Below are positions 37,905 through 46,795 of a DNA stretch of 64,000 nucleotides, in pieces. Under the pieces are notes generated by a model that made no database searches, was not told where the DNA came from, and saw only the letters and a program-made list of their open reading frames with translations. The stretch is from assembly GCA_029262775.1 (NCBI GenBank), contig JAJCYR010000056.1:124001-188000 (forward strand), written 5' to 3'. Every line of letters begins with the position of its first letter. The stretch's first letter is position 1. The stretch is from Bacteroidota bacterium. GTDB taxonomy: Bacteria > Bacteroidota > Rhodothermia > Rhodothermales > UBA10348. A program made the position numbers and the translations under genes.

Positions 37905-38624
37905 ATGAAATTTTGTGTTTGTATCAAACAGGTCCCGGATGTTGCCGCCAATGTGCAGACGGGTCGCATGGTTCTCAACGCCTATGACGCCTCGGCGGTA
38001 GAGGCGGCACTGCAGCTTGTTGAAGCCCATGGAGGGGAGGTGCACCTGATACTCATTGGTCCCGATGCGGCCAGGGAGACCATTCGTAAAGCGCTTGCCA
38101 TGGGAGCGCACGAGGCTACCCACCTCGTGACGAGCGCTGACGTGGACTCGCATGCCGTCAGTCGTCTGCTCGCGGAGCACTTTGAAGACAGGGAATACGA
38201 CGTCATTCTTACCGGAAAACAGTCCCAGGATACGGATGCCGGGCTGGCAGGGGGTATGCTGGCTGAGCACCTGGGATGGGTCTATGCGACGAACGCCGTG
38301 GGGCTCGCCGTAGAAGGGGGGGGCACGCTTGTCGTCACACGGCAGGGCGATTCCGGGCAGGAGATCCTCGCACTCCCGACGCCGTGTCTGGTAACATGTT
38401 CAAACGACATGAACGATCCAAGGATACCCTCGCTGAAGGGGATCATGGCTTCCAGGAAGAAACCGCTGAACGCGAGCGCGGTAGCGCCTGGACCAGGCCG
38501 CACGGAGGTGCACAACATGTACGCACCGCCGGCCAGGGAGCCGGGCGTTAAAATTGACGGCGAGCCCTCGGAGCAGGTACGCGAGCTTGTACGTCTACTC
38601 CAGGACGAAGCGGGTGTACTCTGA
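37905..38624 (+). CDS. etfB: Electron transfer flavoprotein, beta subunit
   Basis: A 239-residue EtfB: MKFCVCIKQVPD at the start, AVEAALQLVEAHGGEVHLI, DVILTGKQSQDTDAGLAGG and ALPTPCLVTCSNDMNDPR. It forms a heterodimer with EtfA and takes electrons from dehydrogenases such as acyl-CoA dehydrogenase. The segment after GKQ lacks the QVGP-type pattern of electron-bifurcating ETFs. The ATG at 37905 begins at the homologous lysine; a GTG three codons earlier is possible. First gene of etfB-etfA-fixC-fixX. Confidence 0.95.
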   Translation: MKFCVCIKQVPDVAANVQTGRMVLNAYDASAVEAALQLVEAHGGEVHLILIGPDAARETIRKALAMGAHEATHLVTSADVDSHAVSRLLAEHFEDREYDVILTGKQSQDTDAGLAGGMLAEHLGWVYATNAVGLAVEGGGTLVVTRQGDSGQEILALPTPCLVTCSNDMNDPRIPSLKGIMASRKKPLNASAVAPGPGRTEVHNMYAPPAREPGVKIDGEPSEQVRELVRLLQDEAGVL

Positions 38625-38647
38625 AGATTATTTCTGAACGTTGAACA

Positions 38648-39625
38648 ATGAATACACTACTTGTCGTAGCCGCTGTGCAGGACGGGCGCCTCAAACGCTC
38701 CACATTTGAGGTCATGGCCCGTGCACGGGTGGTGGCCGGGGAAACCGGGGGTGAGGTAGTGGCGGCCGTGCTGCATCCTGCCGCCCGCAAATTGGCGCCC
38801 GAACTGATGCGCCACGGCGCAGCCCGCGTGTATGTGATGGAGGATCCGGTGTTTGATCGCCATATCAATGCGCCGGTGATCGATGCGCTTGCCGGGCTCG
38901 TGGCCGATATTGCTCCGCGCCTCGTGGTGGCGCCCTCGACCGAGTCGTTCAAGGACGTGATGGGTGCGCTGGCTGCCCGGCTTGGGGCGGGTGCACTGCC
39001 GGACGTTTCGGCATTCGGCGTAGACGGGGACGAGGTGGTTGCCGAGCGTCCCGTGATGGCGGCCAAGATGATGGCCCGTGTGTCGAGTCAGGAGCCATTG
39101 GTAGTCGTATCGGTGCGCAGCGGATCGTACGAGGCGAGCGCCTCACCTGTCGATGGGGAGGTCGTGTCCGTTGCGTTCACCTTTGACGCCGCGACCCTCC
39201 GGCAGACGCTGCGCGAGATCCTGACCTCCGGCGGCGGCGACGTGGATTTGTCGGAAGCACAGGTCGTCGTGGCAGCCGGGCGCGGCGTCCGCGATGAGGC
39301 GGGACGGGATCTGGTGCTGGAACTGGCGAGCGTCATGGGGGCTGCGATTGGAGCCTCGCGCGCAGTCGTGGAAACGGGGCTCTTCCCGGCGACGGCACAG
39401 ATCGGACAGACGGGGAAGGTTGTTGCCCCGGATCTGTATGTTGCTGTTGGCATTTCCGGCGCCATCCAACACGTGGCTGGCATGGTGAACAGCCGCATCA
39501 TTGTTGCCATCAACAAGGACCCGGACGCACCCATTTTTGACTATGCCACCTACGGCATCGTGGGCGATGCGTTCAACGTCCTGCCTCCCCTGATTGAAGC
39601 GATCAAAGCGCTTGAAAGGAACTGA
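38648..39625 (+). CDS. etfA: Electron transfer flavoprotein, alpha subunit
   Basis: A 325-residue EtfA, N-terminal domain with VDALAGLVADIAPRLVVAPS-like order, and the FAD-binding C-terminal domain: VVAAGRGVRDE, VMGAAIGASRAVVETG, GQTGKVVAPDLYVAVGISG, AIQHVAGM, and IVAINKDPDAPIFDYATYGIVG (the EtfA signature). It holds the FAD that passes electrons to the quinone-side partner. It starts 23 bases after etfB and its stop overlaps fixC by one base (TGATG). Confidence 0.96.
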   Translation: MNTLLVVAAVQDGRLKRSTFEVMARARVVAGETGGEVVAAVLHPAARKLAPELMRHGAARVYVMEDPVFDRHINAPVIDALAGLVADIAPRLVVAPSTESFKDVMGALAARLGAGALPDVSAFGVDGDEVVAERPVMAAKMMARVSSQEPLVVVSVRSGSYEASASPVDGEVVSVAFTFDAATLRQTLREILTSGGGDVDLSEAQVVVAAGRGVRDEAGRDLVLELASVMGAAIGASRAVVETGLFPATAQIGQTGKVVAPDLYVAVGISGAIQHVAGMVNSRIIVAINKDPDAPIFDYATYGIVGDAFNVLPPLIEAIKALERN

Positions 39626-40950
39626 TGGAAGAACCATTTGACTGCATCATTGTGGGGGGGGGAATTGCCGGACTGAGTGCGGCCATGACGCTCGCCCGAG
39701 GCGGCGCGCGTTTCCTGCTCATTGAGCGGGGGGAATTCTGCGGCGCGAAGAACGTCTCCGGGGGGGTGCTATGGGGCACGGATCTGGACCGTCTCGTGCC
39801 GGGATATGCAGATGATCCGGATGCAGGGTTTGAGCGTTTCGTAAACCACCGGAGGCTCACTTTTCTGGATGCAGACTCTGCGTTTTCGGTCGACTTCAAG
39901 TCGGCGCAGTTCAACGAAACACCCTACGGCGGCGTCACCGTACTCCGCGCGGTGTTCGATGCGTGGCTGGCTGGCAAGGTCCAGGAGGCCATTGACGAGA
40001 GTCCGTACCCGGATGAATCGTTCCTGGCCACAGACGTGCTGGTCGAGGAGGTCCTCATGGAAGATGGGCGCGCCGTTGGCATCCGGGCGGGCGACGAAAC
40101 CTTCCGCGCCCACTCTGTCGTTCTGGCGGAAGGCGTTAATAACCTTCTCACACGTCAAGTTGGCCTGGAAAAGCCATTTGTAGATGCGGACTACGTTGCT
40201 GTTGGCGTGAAGGAAGTGCTCCGAATGGATGCGGACCGGCTGGCCGACCGATTCCAGCTTTCCGGACGTAGCGGGCTTACGAACGAATTCGTAGGCGATG
40301 CGACGAACGGAGTGGAGGGAGGCGGATTTTTGTACACCAATCGCGACTCGCTGTCTGTCGGGCTCGTCATCGGAATGAAGGACCTGAGGGAAAAAGGCGG
40401 AACGCCGTATGACCTGTTGAACCATTTCAAGGCGCATCCGGCGGTCGCGGACATGATACAGGGGGCGGAAACGGTTGAATATTCGGCGCACGTCGTATCG
40501 ACCGGAGATATTCGGGGCCTTCCATCAGAGCTCTATGGGGACGGCGTGCTGATTGCCGGCGAAGCCGCACACCTGCTCATGAATGCTGGAAAGGCCATTC
40601 AGGGCATGGATTATGCTATGCGAAGTGGCATGCTGGCGGGTGAAACCGTGTTGGAGGCGCGAAAGGCAGGTGATTTTTCCAGTGCCATGATGTCCAATTA
40701 TCGCAAGGCGCTCAATGCCAGTTACGTGATGCACGACATGCATTCCTTCCAGGATGCAGTTCATCTGCTGCATTCCGGTCCCATGTTCAGCGATGTGCCC
40801 AACGTCCTGTGTGACTTCGGAAGGCAGTTTTTCGCGGTTCGGAGTGCGCCGACGCCGAAGGCCCTGTCCATGATGCATGCGGCCGTCAAGCGCCACGCCT
40901 CCTATTGGGATCTCGTCAAACTCGGAATCAAAGCAGCCCGCGCGCTATGA
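39625..40950 (+). CDS. fixC: FixC-like ETF:quinone oxidoreductase flavoprotein
   Basis: A 441-residue flavoprotein with the FAD-binding GGGIAGLSAAMTLARGG near the N-terminus, RGEFCGAKNVSGGVL, and GDGVLIAGEAAHLLMNAGK plus GMDYAMRSGMLA in the C-terminal half. It is the flavin half of an ETF-ubiquinone/menaquinone oxidoreductase; the Fe-S half is the separate FixX gene after it. The pair passes electrons from ETF to the quinone pool at the membrane. Length is that of FixC, shorter than the fused human enzyme. Confidence 0.94.
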   Translation: MEEPFDCIIVGGGIAGLSAAMTLARGGARFLLIERGEFCGAKNVSGGVLWGTDLDRLVPGYADDPDAGFERFVNHRRLTFLDADSAFSVDFKSAQFNETPYGGVTVLRAVFDAWLAGKVQEAIDESPYPDESFLATDVLVEEVLMEDGRAVGIRAGDETFRAHSVVLAEGVNNLLTRQVGLEKPFVDADYVAVGVKEVLRMDADRLADRFQLSGRSGLTNEFVGDATNGVEGGGFLYTNRDSLSVGLVIGMKDLREKGGTPYDLLNHFKAHPAVADMIQGAETVEYSAHVVSTGDIRGLPSELYGDGVLIAGEAAHLLMNAGKAIQGMDYAMRSGMLAGETVLEARKAGDFSSAMMSNYRKALNASYVMHDMHSFQDAVHLLHSGPMFSDVPNVLCDFGRQFFAVRSAPTPKALSMMHAAVKRHASYWDLVKLGIKAARAL

Positions 40951-41255
40951 AAAATCAACCGACGTCCATTGCTGAGCGGTTGGGCCTGGTGGCCTATCGA
41001 AACCAGGGGCGCTCCGAGGCGAGGGCCCATATTGAGGTCGATACCGATATCTGCAACTCCGGCTGTCCCCACAAATGCACCACGTACGTGTGCCCGGCCA
41101 AGTGCTACACCCTCGATGAGATCGGGGATGTGCACTTCCAGTTTGAGGACTGCATAGAGTGCGGAACGTGTCTGTATGCCTGCGACCAGGGAGCCGTCAC
41201 ATGGCGGTATCCGCATCCGGAGGAGGGACGGGGGGTGAGCTGGACCCTCGGATAG
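40947..41255 (+). CDS. fixX: FixX-like ferredoxin
   Basis: A 102-residue ferredoxin-like protein with nine cysteines: an N-terminal group (C36, C40, C44, C49, C53, in CNSGCPHKC and VCPAKC) and CIECGTCLYAC (C69, C72, C75, C79), enough for at least one [4Fe-4S] cluster. It is the Fe-S partner of FixC. The ATG at 40947 is within the ATGA overlap with fixC. Confidence 0.93.
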   Translation: MKNQPTSIAERLGLVAYRNQGRSEARAHIEVDTDICNSGCPHKCTTYVCPAKCYTLDEIGDVHFQFEDCIECGTCLYACDQGAVTWRYPHPEEGRGVSWTLG

Positions 41256-41273
41256 AAGAAGGCCCGGGAAGCT

Positions 41274-41340
41274 GTAACACGTTGCCCTGTGACACGTTGT
41301 TGCCCCTGCCCGCCTGGCTGCCCGCCTGGCTGCCCGCTGG
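41274..41340. repeat. Short tandem repeats in the fixX-clpC gap
   Basis: Two degenerate copies of a GTRACACGTTG-centred unit (41274-41307) are followed by almost three copies of the 12-base unit CTGCCCGCCTGG (41306-41340, two exact and one lacking a base). They fill most of the gap between the convergent stops. No stem with a T-run is present, so they are not a typical terminator. Confidence 0.75.
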
Positions 41341-41356
41341 AGCGTACCGGTACGCC

Positions 41357-44014
41357 TCAATCGTCACTCTTTTTGCTTTCGGCGGCGCCGGTGGCGTGTT
41401 CGGTGTCGGCGTCAGTGTCGGCGTCAGTGTCGGTCTCCACGTGGTCTTCTGCCCCGGCGTCGGCTTTGGCCTTCGCCGTGGCCGTTTTGGATTTCTTCTT
41501 CTTGGGCGTCGCCCTCTTGCGGAAGCTCAGTTCACCGGTATCCTTTTTCTCATCGTACGTGATGACGAGAGTGTCATCTTCGCCCAGATCGTGACCCAGT
41601 ATGGCCTCGGCCATGGGATCCTCAACGTATTTCTGGATGGCGCGGCGGAGCGGCCGTGCACCGAACTTGGGATCGTACCCCTTGTTCACCAGGAACTTAC
41701 GGGCAGACTCCTCGAGCTCGACCGTAATTCCCACGTCGCCAGCGCGTCCGAACAGTTCGGCGGCCATGAGATCGATGATCTCGTGGATATGCTTCTTGTC
41801 GAGGGGATTGAAGACGATGACGTCATCGATCCGGTTCAGGAATTCCGGGTTGAATACGCGCTTGAGGGCGTCTTCAACCGTGGATTTCATGGTCTGATAA
41901 TTGAACTCCTGCTCGTTCGAAGAGAAGCCGATGCCCTTGCCGAGGTTCTTGATATCACGCGCTCCGATGTTGGAGGTCATGATGATGATCGTGTTTCGAA
42001 AGTCGATTTTGCGGCCGAGGCCGTCGGTCAGAATACCGTCATCGAGCACCTGGAGCAGGATGTTGAATACATCGGGGTGGGCTTTCTCAATTTCGTCGAG
42101 CAGCACTACTGAATAGGGCTTGCGACGCACTTTTTCGGTGAGCTGTCCTCCTTCCTCGTAGCCGACGTATCCGGGAGGCGCGCCGACCAGGCGCGAGACG
42201 GAAAACTTCTCCATGTATTCGGACATGTCGATCCGGATGAGGGCATCCTGGGAATCGAACAGGTACTGGGTCAGGCGCTTGGCGAGTTCCGTCTTGCCCA
42301 CGCCCGTGGGGCCCAGGAAAATGAACGAACCGATGGGCCGCTTGGGGTCCTTCAGTCCCGCCCGTGTGCGCCGGATGCTCCGGGAAAGCTTGCGGATGGC
42401 ATCTTCCTGGCCAATGACCGACCCCTGCAGTTCTTCCTCCATGTGGAGCAGGCGCCGCGTCTCCGGTTCTGAGATTTTGTCGACGGGCACGCCCGTCATC
42501 ATGGCGACCACTTCCGAGATGTCGTCGCTCGTAACGTTGTAGACCTCCAACTCGGCCTGTTCGTCCCATTCCTTCCTGGCGGCCTCCAGCTTTTCCTGAA
42601 GCGTTTTCTCCTTGTCTCTGAGCTGGGCCGCCTCTTCAAATTTCTGGCTCTTGACCACCCGCGTTTTTTCTTCGCGGGCTTTCTCTATTTCGGCCTCGAG
42701 TTCGACAATATTCCCTGGAACGCGAATATTCTTCAGGTGCACCCGAGCCCCGGCCTCGTCCAGGACATCAATGGCCTTGTCGGGAAGGTACCGGTCCGAG
42801 ATGTAACGCTCGCTGAGCCTTACTGTGAGCTCAATAGCTTCGTCGGCATAGGAGACATGATGATGGTCTTCGTACCGGTCCTTGATGTTGTGCAGGATCT
42901 CGATGGTTTCGTCGGGCGTGGCCGGATCGACCATGATCTTCTGAAAGCGGCGATCAAGGGCGCCGTCCTTTTCGATATGCTGACGGTACTCGTCGAGCGT
43001 TGTGGCTCCAATGCACTGTACTTCGCCGCGCGCGAGGGCGGGCTTGAACATGTTCGATGCATCGAGCGAGCCCGATGCGCCACCGGCGCCAACGATGGTG
43101 TGCAGTTCATCGATGAAGAGGATCACGTCCGGGCTTTTCTCCAGTTCGTTCATGACCGCTTTCATGCGCTCCTCGAACTGTCCCCGGTATTTGGTGCCCG
43201 CAACAAGAGCGGCGAGGTCAAGCGTCACGACGCGTTTATCGAAGAGGACGCGACTGACTTTGCGCTCCACAATGCGCATGGCGAGTCCCTCCGCAATGGC
43301 GGTCTTGCCCACACCCGGCTCTCCAATGAGTACGGGGTTGTTTTTCTTGCGTCGCGACAGAACCTGTGCCACACGTTCAATTTCCCGCTCGCGTCCCACG
43401 ACAGGATCGAGCTTGTCCTCTTCGGCCATGGTGGTCAGATCACGGCCGAAGTTGTCGAGTACCGGTGTTTTGCTTTTTTCCATCTTTCCACGCTCCTTGG
43501 GGCTTTGACTACGACCACTTCCAGATGACTTCGAGCCACCTCCGGATTGGGCTGTAGTGCGGGGTGTGGATGGTTTTCCGGAAATGATGGTATCGAGCTC
43601 CGTCCGTACGGAGTCGTAGGTGATGGTGAATCCCTGTTGCAGGATCTGGGCGGCCAGATTTTCGTCATCCCGTAGGAGGCTGAGCAGCAGGTGCTCCGTT
43701 CCGATCACGTCACTCTTGTACAGCTTGGCCTCCAGATAGGTAATCTTGAGGACCTTTTCGGCCTGCTTCGTAAGCGGAATGTTGCCGACAGTCAGTGTGC
43801 CGCCAGTGCTTCGGACGGTGTCTTCGACAGATTTCTTGAGCTTGAACAGGTCACATCCGAGGTTGCGCAGGATTTTTACGGCGATTCCTTCACCCTCGCG
43901 GATGATGCCAAGTAGCAGGTGCTCGGTTCCTATATAGTCGTGACCAAGGCGAATGGCCTCCTCACGACTGTAGGAGATGACATCTCGGACCCGATTTGAA
44001 AAATTGCCTTCCAT
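41357..44014 (-). CDS. clpC: ClpC-type AAA+ protease ATPase
   Basis: An 885-residue ClpC: two Clp N-repeats (residues ~1-145), a Ser/Gly-rich linker, AAA1 with Walker [10 protein letters not shown] (231-239), an UVR-like coiled segment at ~440-480, and AAA2 with Walker [10 protein letters not shown] (568-576). The pattern [20 protein letters not shown] and [21 protein letters not shown] complete the core. It unfolds substrates for ClpP in the cytosol. After the family end, a ~45-residue tail is rich in Lys then Asp/Thr/Ala ([12 protein letters not shown]), coded by a 12-base tandem repeat at 41403-41434. The gene lies 21 bases after an A-type carrier gene on the same strand. Confidence 0.96.
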   Translation of the reverse strand: MEGNFSNRVRDVISYSREEAIRLGHDYIGTEHLLLGIIREGEGIAVKILRNLGCDLFKLKKSVEDTVRSTGGTLTVGNIPLTKQAEKVLKITYLEAKLYKSDVIGTEHLLLSLLRDDENLAAQILQQGFTITYDSVRTELDTIISGKPSTPRTTAQSGGGSKSSGSGRSQSPKERGKMEKSKTPVLDNFGRDLTTMAEEDKLDPVVGREREIERVAQVLSRRKKNNPVLIGEPGVGKTAIAEGLAMRIVERKVSRVLFDKRVVTLDLAALVAGTKYRGQFEERMKAVMNELEKSPDVILFIDELHTIVGAGGASGSLDASNMFKPALARGEVQCIGATTLDEYRQHIEKDGALDRRFQKIMVDPATPDETIEILHNIKDRYEDHHHVSYADEAIELTVRLSERYISDRYLPDKAIDVLDEAGARVHLKNIRVPGNIVELEAEIEKAREEKTRVVKSQKFEEAAQLRDKEKTLQEKLEAARKEWDEQAELEVYNVTSDDISEVVAMMTGVPVDKISEPETRRLLHMEEELQGSVIGQEDAIRKLSRSIRRTRAGLKDPKRPIGSFIFLGPTGVGKTELAKRLTQYLFDSQDALIRIDMSEYMEKFSVSRLVGAPPGYVGYEEGGQLTEKVRRKPYSVVLLDEIEKAHPDVFNILLQVLDDGILTDGLGRKIDFRNTIIIMTSNIGARDIKNLGKGIGFSSNEQEFNYQTMKSTVEDALKRVFNPEFLNRIDDVIVFNPLDKKHIHEIIDLMAAELFGRAGDVGITVELEESARKFLVNKGYDPKFGARPLRRAIQKYVEDPMAEAILGHDLGEDDTLVITYDEKKDTGELSFRKRATPKKKKSKTATAKAKADAGAEDHVETDTDADTDADTEHATGAAESKKSDD

Positions 44015-44035
44015 AAGTGGGATGGTTCGCCGGAA

Positions 44036-44383
44036 TCAGGATGTAAAACTTGATCCGCACCCGCAGGTGGCGGTGGCGTTTGGGTTGTCGAAGGTGAAGC
44101 CGCGGGCATTGAGGCCGTCCTGGTAGTCTACCGTGGTGCCCATGAGGTACAGCCCATGGCGCTTGTCCATGAAAACCGTAATGCCATCCACGTCGAAGGT
44201 AACATCGTGCTCGCGTTTGCGATCAAAGCCGAGGATATAGCTCATTCCGGAGCAGCCCCCCCCACGAACTCCTACACGCAGGCTGAAACCATCCGGTATG
44301 GACTTGGCCTGCATGATGTTACGTATTTCTCCCGCGGCTCTGTCAGAGAGTTGAATTGGACTGGTAAGCGTTTCTGTCGACAT
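44036..44383 (-). CDS. A-type Fe-S carrier, second copy
   Basis: A 115-residue HesB/IscA protein with C44 (RGGGCSGMSYILGF), C107 and C109 (CGCGSSF) as the cluster ligands. The ATG at 44383 was chosen because homology begins just after it; a much longer frame upstream is Arg/Pro-rich and antisense to the gene before it. It sits between a lamin-tail protein and clpC, away from the SUF operon. Redundant carriers are usual: one often serves SUF, another specific target proteins. Confidence 0.93.
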   Translation of the reverse strand: MSTETLTSPIQLSDRAAGEIRNIMQAKSIPDGFSLRVGVRGGGCSGMSYILGFDRKREHDVTFDVDGITVFMDKRHGLYLMGTTVDYQDGLNARGFTFDNPNATATCGCGSSFTS

Positions 44384-44463
44384 ATTCGAAATCGTTGCTT
44401 CAGCGTGCGGTTGTGCTACGATAGGTGATGAGGGCTGTTCCACCGTTACCAACCGCCTTCCAG

Positions 44464-46692
44464 TTATCTTCGGAGAAGAGCGACGGGCAGGCGGAAGACG
44501 CTGTCGCCGGGGCTGGTGACCACAATTTCGACCACATAGGGTCCTGCCGGCAGCAGCGTACCGTCGTCGCGCTGTCCATCCCACACCAGCGTATGGAATC
44601 CCTGGACGAGCAGGCCCCGCGACAGCACCCGAACCACGTGGGCGTGCAGGTCGCGCACCTGAACGCGGACAACTCGGGGACCCGTACTGACTGGAACGTG
44701 AACGTGAATCAGCGTCCGGCCCCCCAGCTCCGGATGCTCCGGGTAGAAGGATCGGGGTGACAGGTGCGCCGACGGGTGTGTGGGGTCGTGATCCGCAGCG
44801 AGAGGCCCGTTGGGGTCCCCCTCCACGCCGCTTTCCACGCGACCGGGCGAGGCGCCGCCGGGCGCGGTCGACGTCGTCCACGGGGCAAATCCGGCGTTGG
44901 TGCGCAGGCGGACGAGCGCCCGTCCTTTTCCCGAGATCACCGCCGGATGGTGGTCGTCCGGTGAATAGGTGCCGTGTGCCAGTACGGTCTGGTCCCGAGC
45001 GTGAAGGGTGATGGCGCGCCCGGTGTTCAGGAGGCCGAGAGAGCGGCGAACGGGCAGCGAGATCACCGAATGGGGCGTATCGGGCCAGATTTCCTTGAGT
45101 AGCTGCGCCGCATTTTCAGAGCCGGCACGGTGGGAGGCCATCTGAAAGGCGACAACAGTCGCGCCCGGCGGGAGCAGAACAGGTTGATACCCGAGCCGAA
45201 GGGTGTCGGACGTACCCCGTTCGTTGATTTCCCATGTCATGAACGCGCCGAAAAGGGACACGGGGACCGGGCTGTCGTTGGTCCACTCCAGAAACTCGAC
45301 CTGGTCCATCAGCCCATCGGATGCGTCCGTGAGCGGATCGTACAGTACCTCGGTCAGCGTGAGGGCGTGGGCGGTGGGATCCGGTTGCCTGACACGGCGC
45401 AGGTCGGCGGTCGTATCCTGTCCTGGCGTTGAGGGTTGAGAGAGGGAAGAGGCCCAGTCCGTGGGACCCGGTCCAATGCGGACGAGCGAGCGGTTCGAAT
45501 GGTTTCTGAAGCGGACGTCCTCCATGTCGGACCCGATCATGACCGAATCCATGACGGCCCCTGATGTGCCCAGGACAAGCGTCTCTCCGCTTGTCGACAG
45601 GGTGGCTTCAATCACAAGGATCTGGCCCGGAGACACCAGATGAGCGGCCTCGGAGCTCGCCTTGGCAATAGGCTCAGACGTACCCTCGGAACGTGACAGT
45701 TTGACATTCCCAAGGGAAAGGTGACGGTCCGTACTGACAAGGATTTCCACGAAGTCCGGGCTCCCGCGCAACATGACTTCTGTGATCATGAGTTCGCCAG
45801 CCGCGGGAAGACCATGAACCGGGTGGGTTGACGGCGCGGCTTCATTACCCGATGGATCGCGCATTCCGGTCAGGCCGAGGGTAAGGCCCGACAGTGGAAT
45901 GGGCAGGCGAATGTGCGCCGTCACGAAGGCATCGGGCTCGGCCGTGAGCCCGGAGAGCGCGACCGTTCCCGATGGACCGTCGCCAGAGAAGCGCACCTGC
46001 AGCGCACGTACATGGACCGGCAGCAGGGGCTCTGAAAAATAGAGGCGCAGTGTCGTCGGGTCTATCTGCTCGACGCCGAGGACCGCGGGAGCCGTCGTAT
46101 CGACCCGGAATACCGTGTTCGGGAGGCCGGGCGATCCCGCTCCAGAGAGGGGCAGTACCCAGTTGGCGGCGGCATGGGCCGGCAGCAAGGCCTGAAGACG
46201 TTCGAGACTGCGTCCGCGCTCTACCTGCTCGGAGGCGTAGCCGAGCCGCTCCAGTTGGAATCCGTCCAGGGACAGGGCGAGAGAGTCTCCGGCATTGTTC
46301 AGGGCGGGCCACGGGCGGAGTTCTATCATGCGCAGTGGAAGCATCCTCGCAGGAAACGTGTTGTGGAGCCATGCGCGGAAGAGGCTCGTGTCGGGCGTTA
46401 TGACCACGAAGTCGCCCGGCAGGAGGGGTTGCGCCTCGGTAGGCAGGAGTCGCCAGGCAGAGGTCGCATCACGTAGTGCGAGTCGGTCGGTGGCGAGCGG
46501 ACTGGTCCCGCCTATGGCCAGTTCCACATATTCAGGGGCCCCTGAATCGGGCGCAGCCATGAATTCGTTGATTTGGACGCGTGGTGCGGGTTGCTGGGCA
46601 CATGCGGTGCGCAGGCCGATTGGAAGCAGGAGCGCGATGACCACGAGCAGGAAGAGAATAGGGGAGTCGGAACGCGTCGGCTGGGCAGGCAT
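44464..46692 (-). CDS. Exported lamin-tail-domain protein with FlgD-like C-terminus
   Basis: A 742-residue exported protein. A signal or anchor segment (ILFLLVVIALLLPIGL, residues ~12-28) is followed by three lamin-tail-like (LTD) modules: RVQINEFMAAPDSGAPEYVEL at the N-terminus, ELMITEVMLRGSPDFVEILV in the middle, and TLTEVLYDPLTDASDG later. The C-terminal ~75 residues are FlgD-Ig-like (VVRVQVRDLHAHVVRVL, GFHTLVWDGQRDDG, PAGPYVVEIV), a common sorting-like end in these bacteria. Likely a surface adhesive or structural protein. ATG at 46692 preferred over a GTG three codons upstream. Confidence 0.83.
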   Translation of the reverse strand: MPAQPTRSDSPILFLLVVIALLLPIGLRTACAQQPAPRVQINEFMAAPDSGAPEYVELAIGGTSPLATDRLALRDATSAWRLLPTEAQPLLPGDFVVITPDTSLFRAWLHNTFPARMLPLRMIELRPWPALNNAGDSLALSLDGFQLERLGYASEQVERGRSLERLQALLPAHAAANWVLPLSGAGSPGLPNTVFRVDTTAPAVLGVEQIDPTTLRLYFSEPLLPVHVRALQVRFSGDGPSGTVALSGLTAEPDAFVTAHIRLPIPLSGLTLGLTGMRDPSGNEAAPSTHPVHGLPAAGELMITEVMLRGSPDFVEILVSTDRHLSLGNVKLSRSEGTSEPIAKASSEAAHLVSPGQILVIEATLSTSGETLVLGTSGAVMDSVMIGSDMEDVRFRNHSNRSLVRIGPGPTDWASSLSQPSTPGQDTTADLRRVRQPDPTAHALTLTEVLYDPLTDASDGLMDQVEFLEWTNDSPVPVSLFGAFMTWEINERGTSDTLRLGYQPVLLPPGATVVAFQMASHRAGSENAAQLLKEIWPDTPHSVISLPVRRSLGLLNTGRAITLHARDQTVLAHGTYSPDDHHPAVISGKGRALVRLRTNAGFAPWTTSTAPGGASPGRVESGVEGDPNGPLAADHDPTHPSAHLSPRSFYPEHPELGGRTLIHVHVPVSTGPRVVRVQVRDLHAHVVRVLSRGLLVQGFHTLVWDGQRDDGTLLPAGPYVVEIVVTSPGDSVFRLPVALLRR

Positions 46693-46795
46693 GTCGTCCA
46701 CGGGCAGGTGATTCGGGGCCGTTGATTTTCACCTACGACCCGCGCGGCCGGGACCCATAACCTGTTTGCCCTTCAGCCTGTTCGTCCCTGACCTG

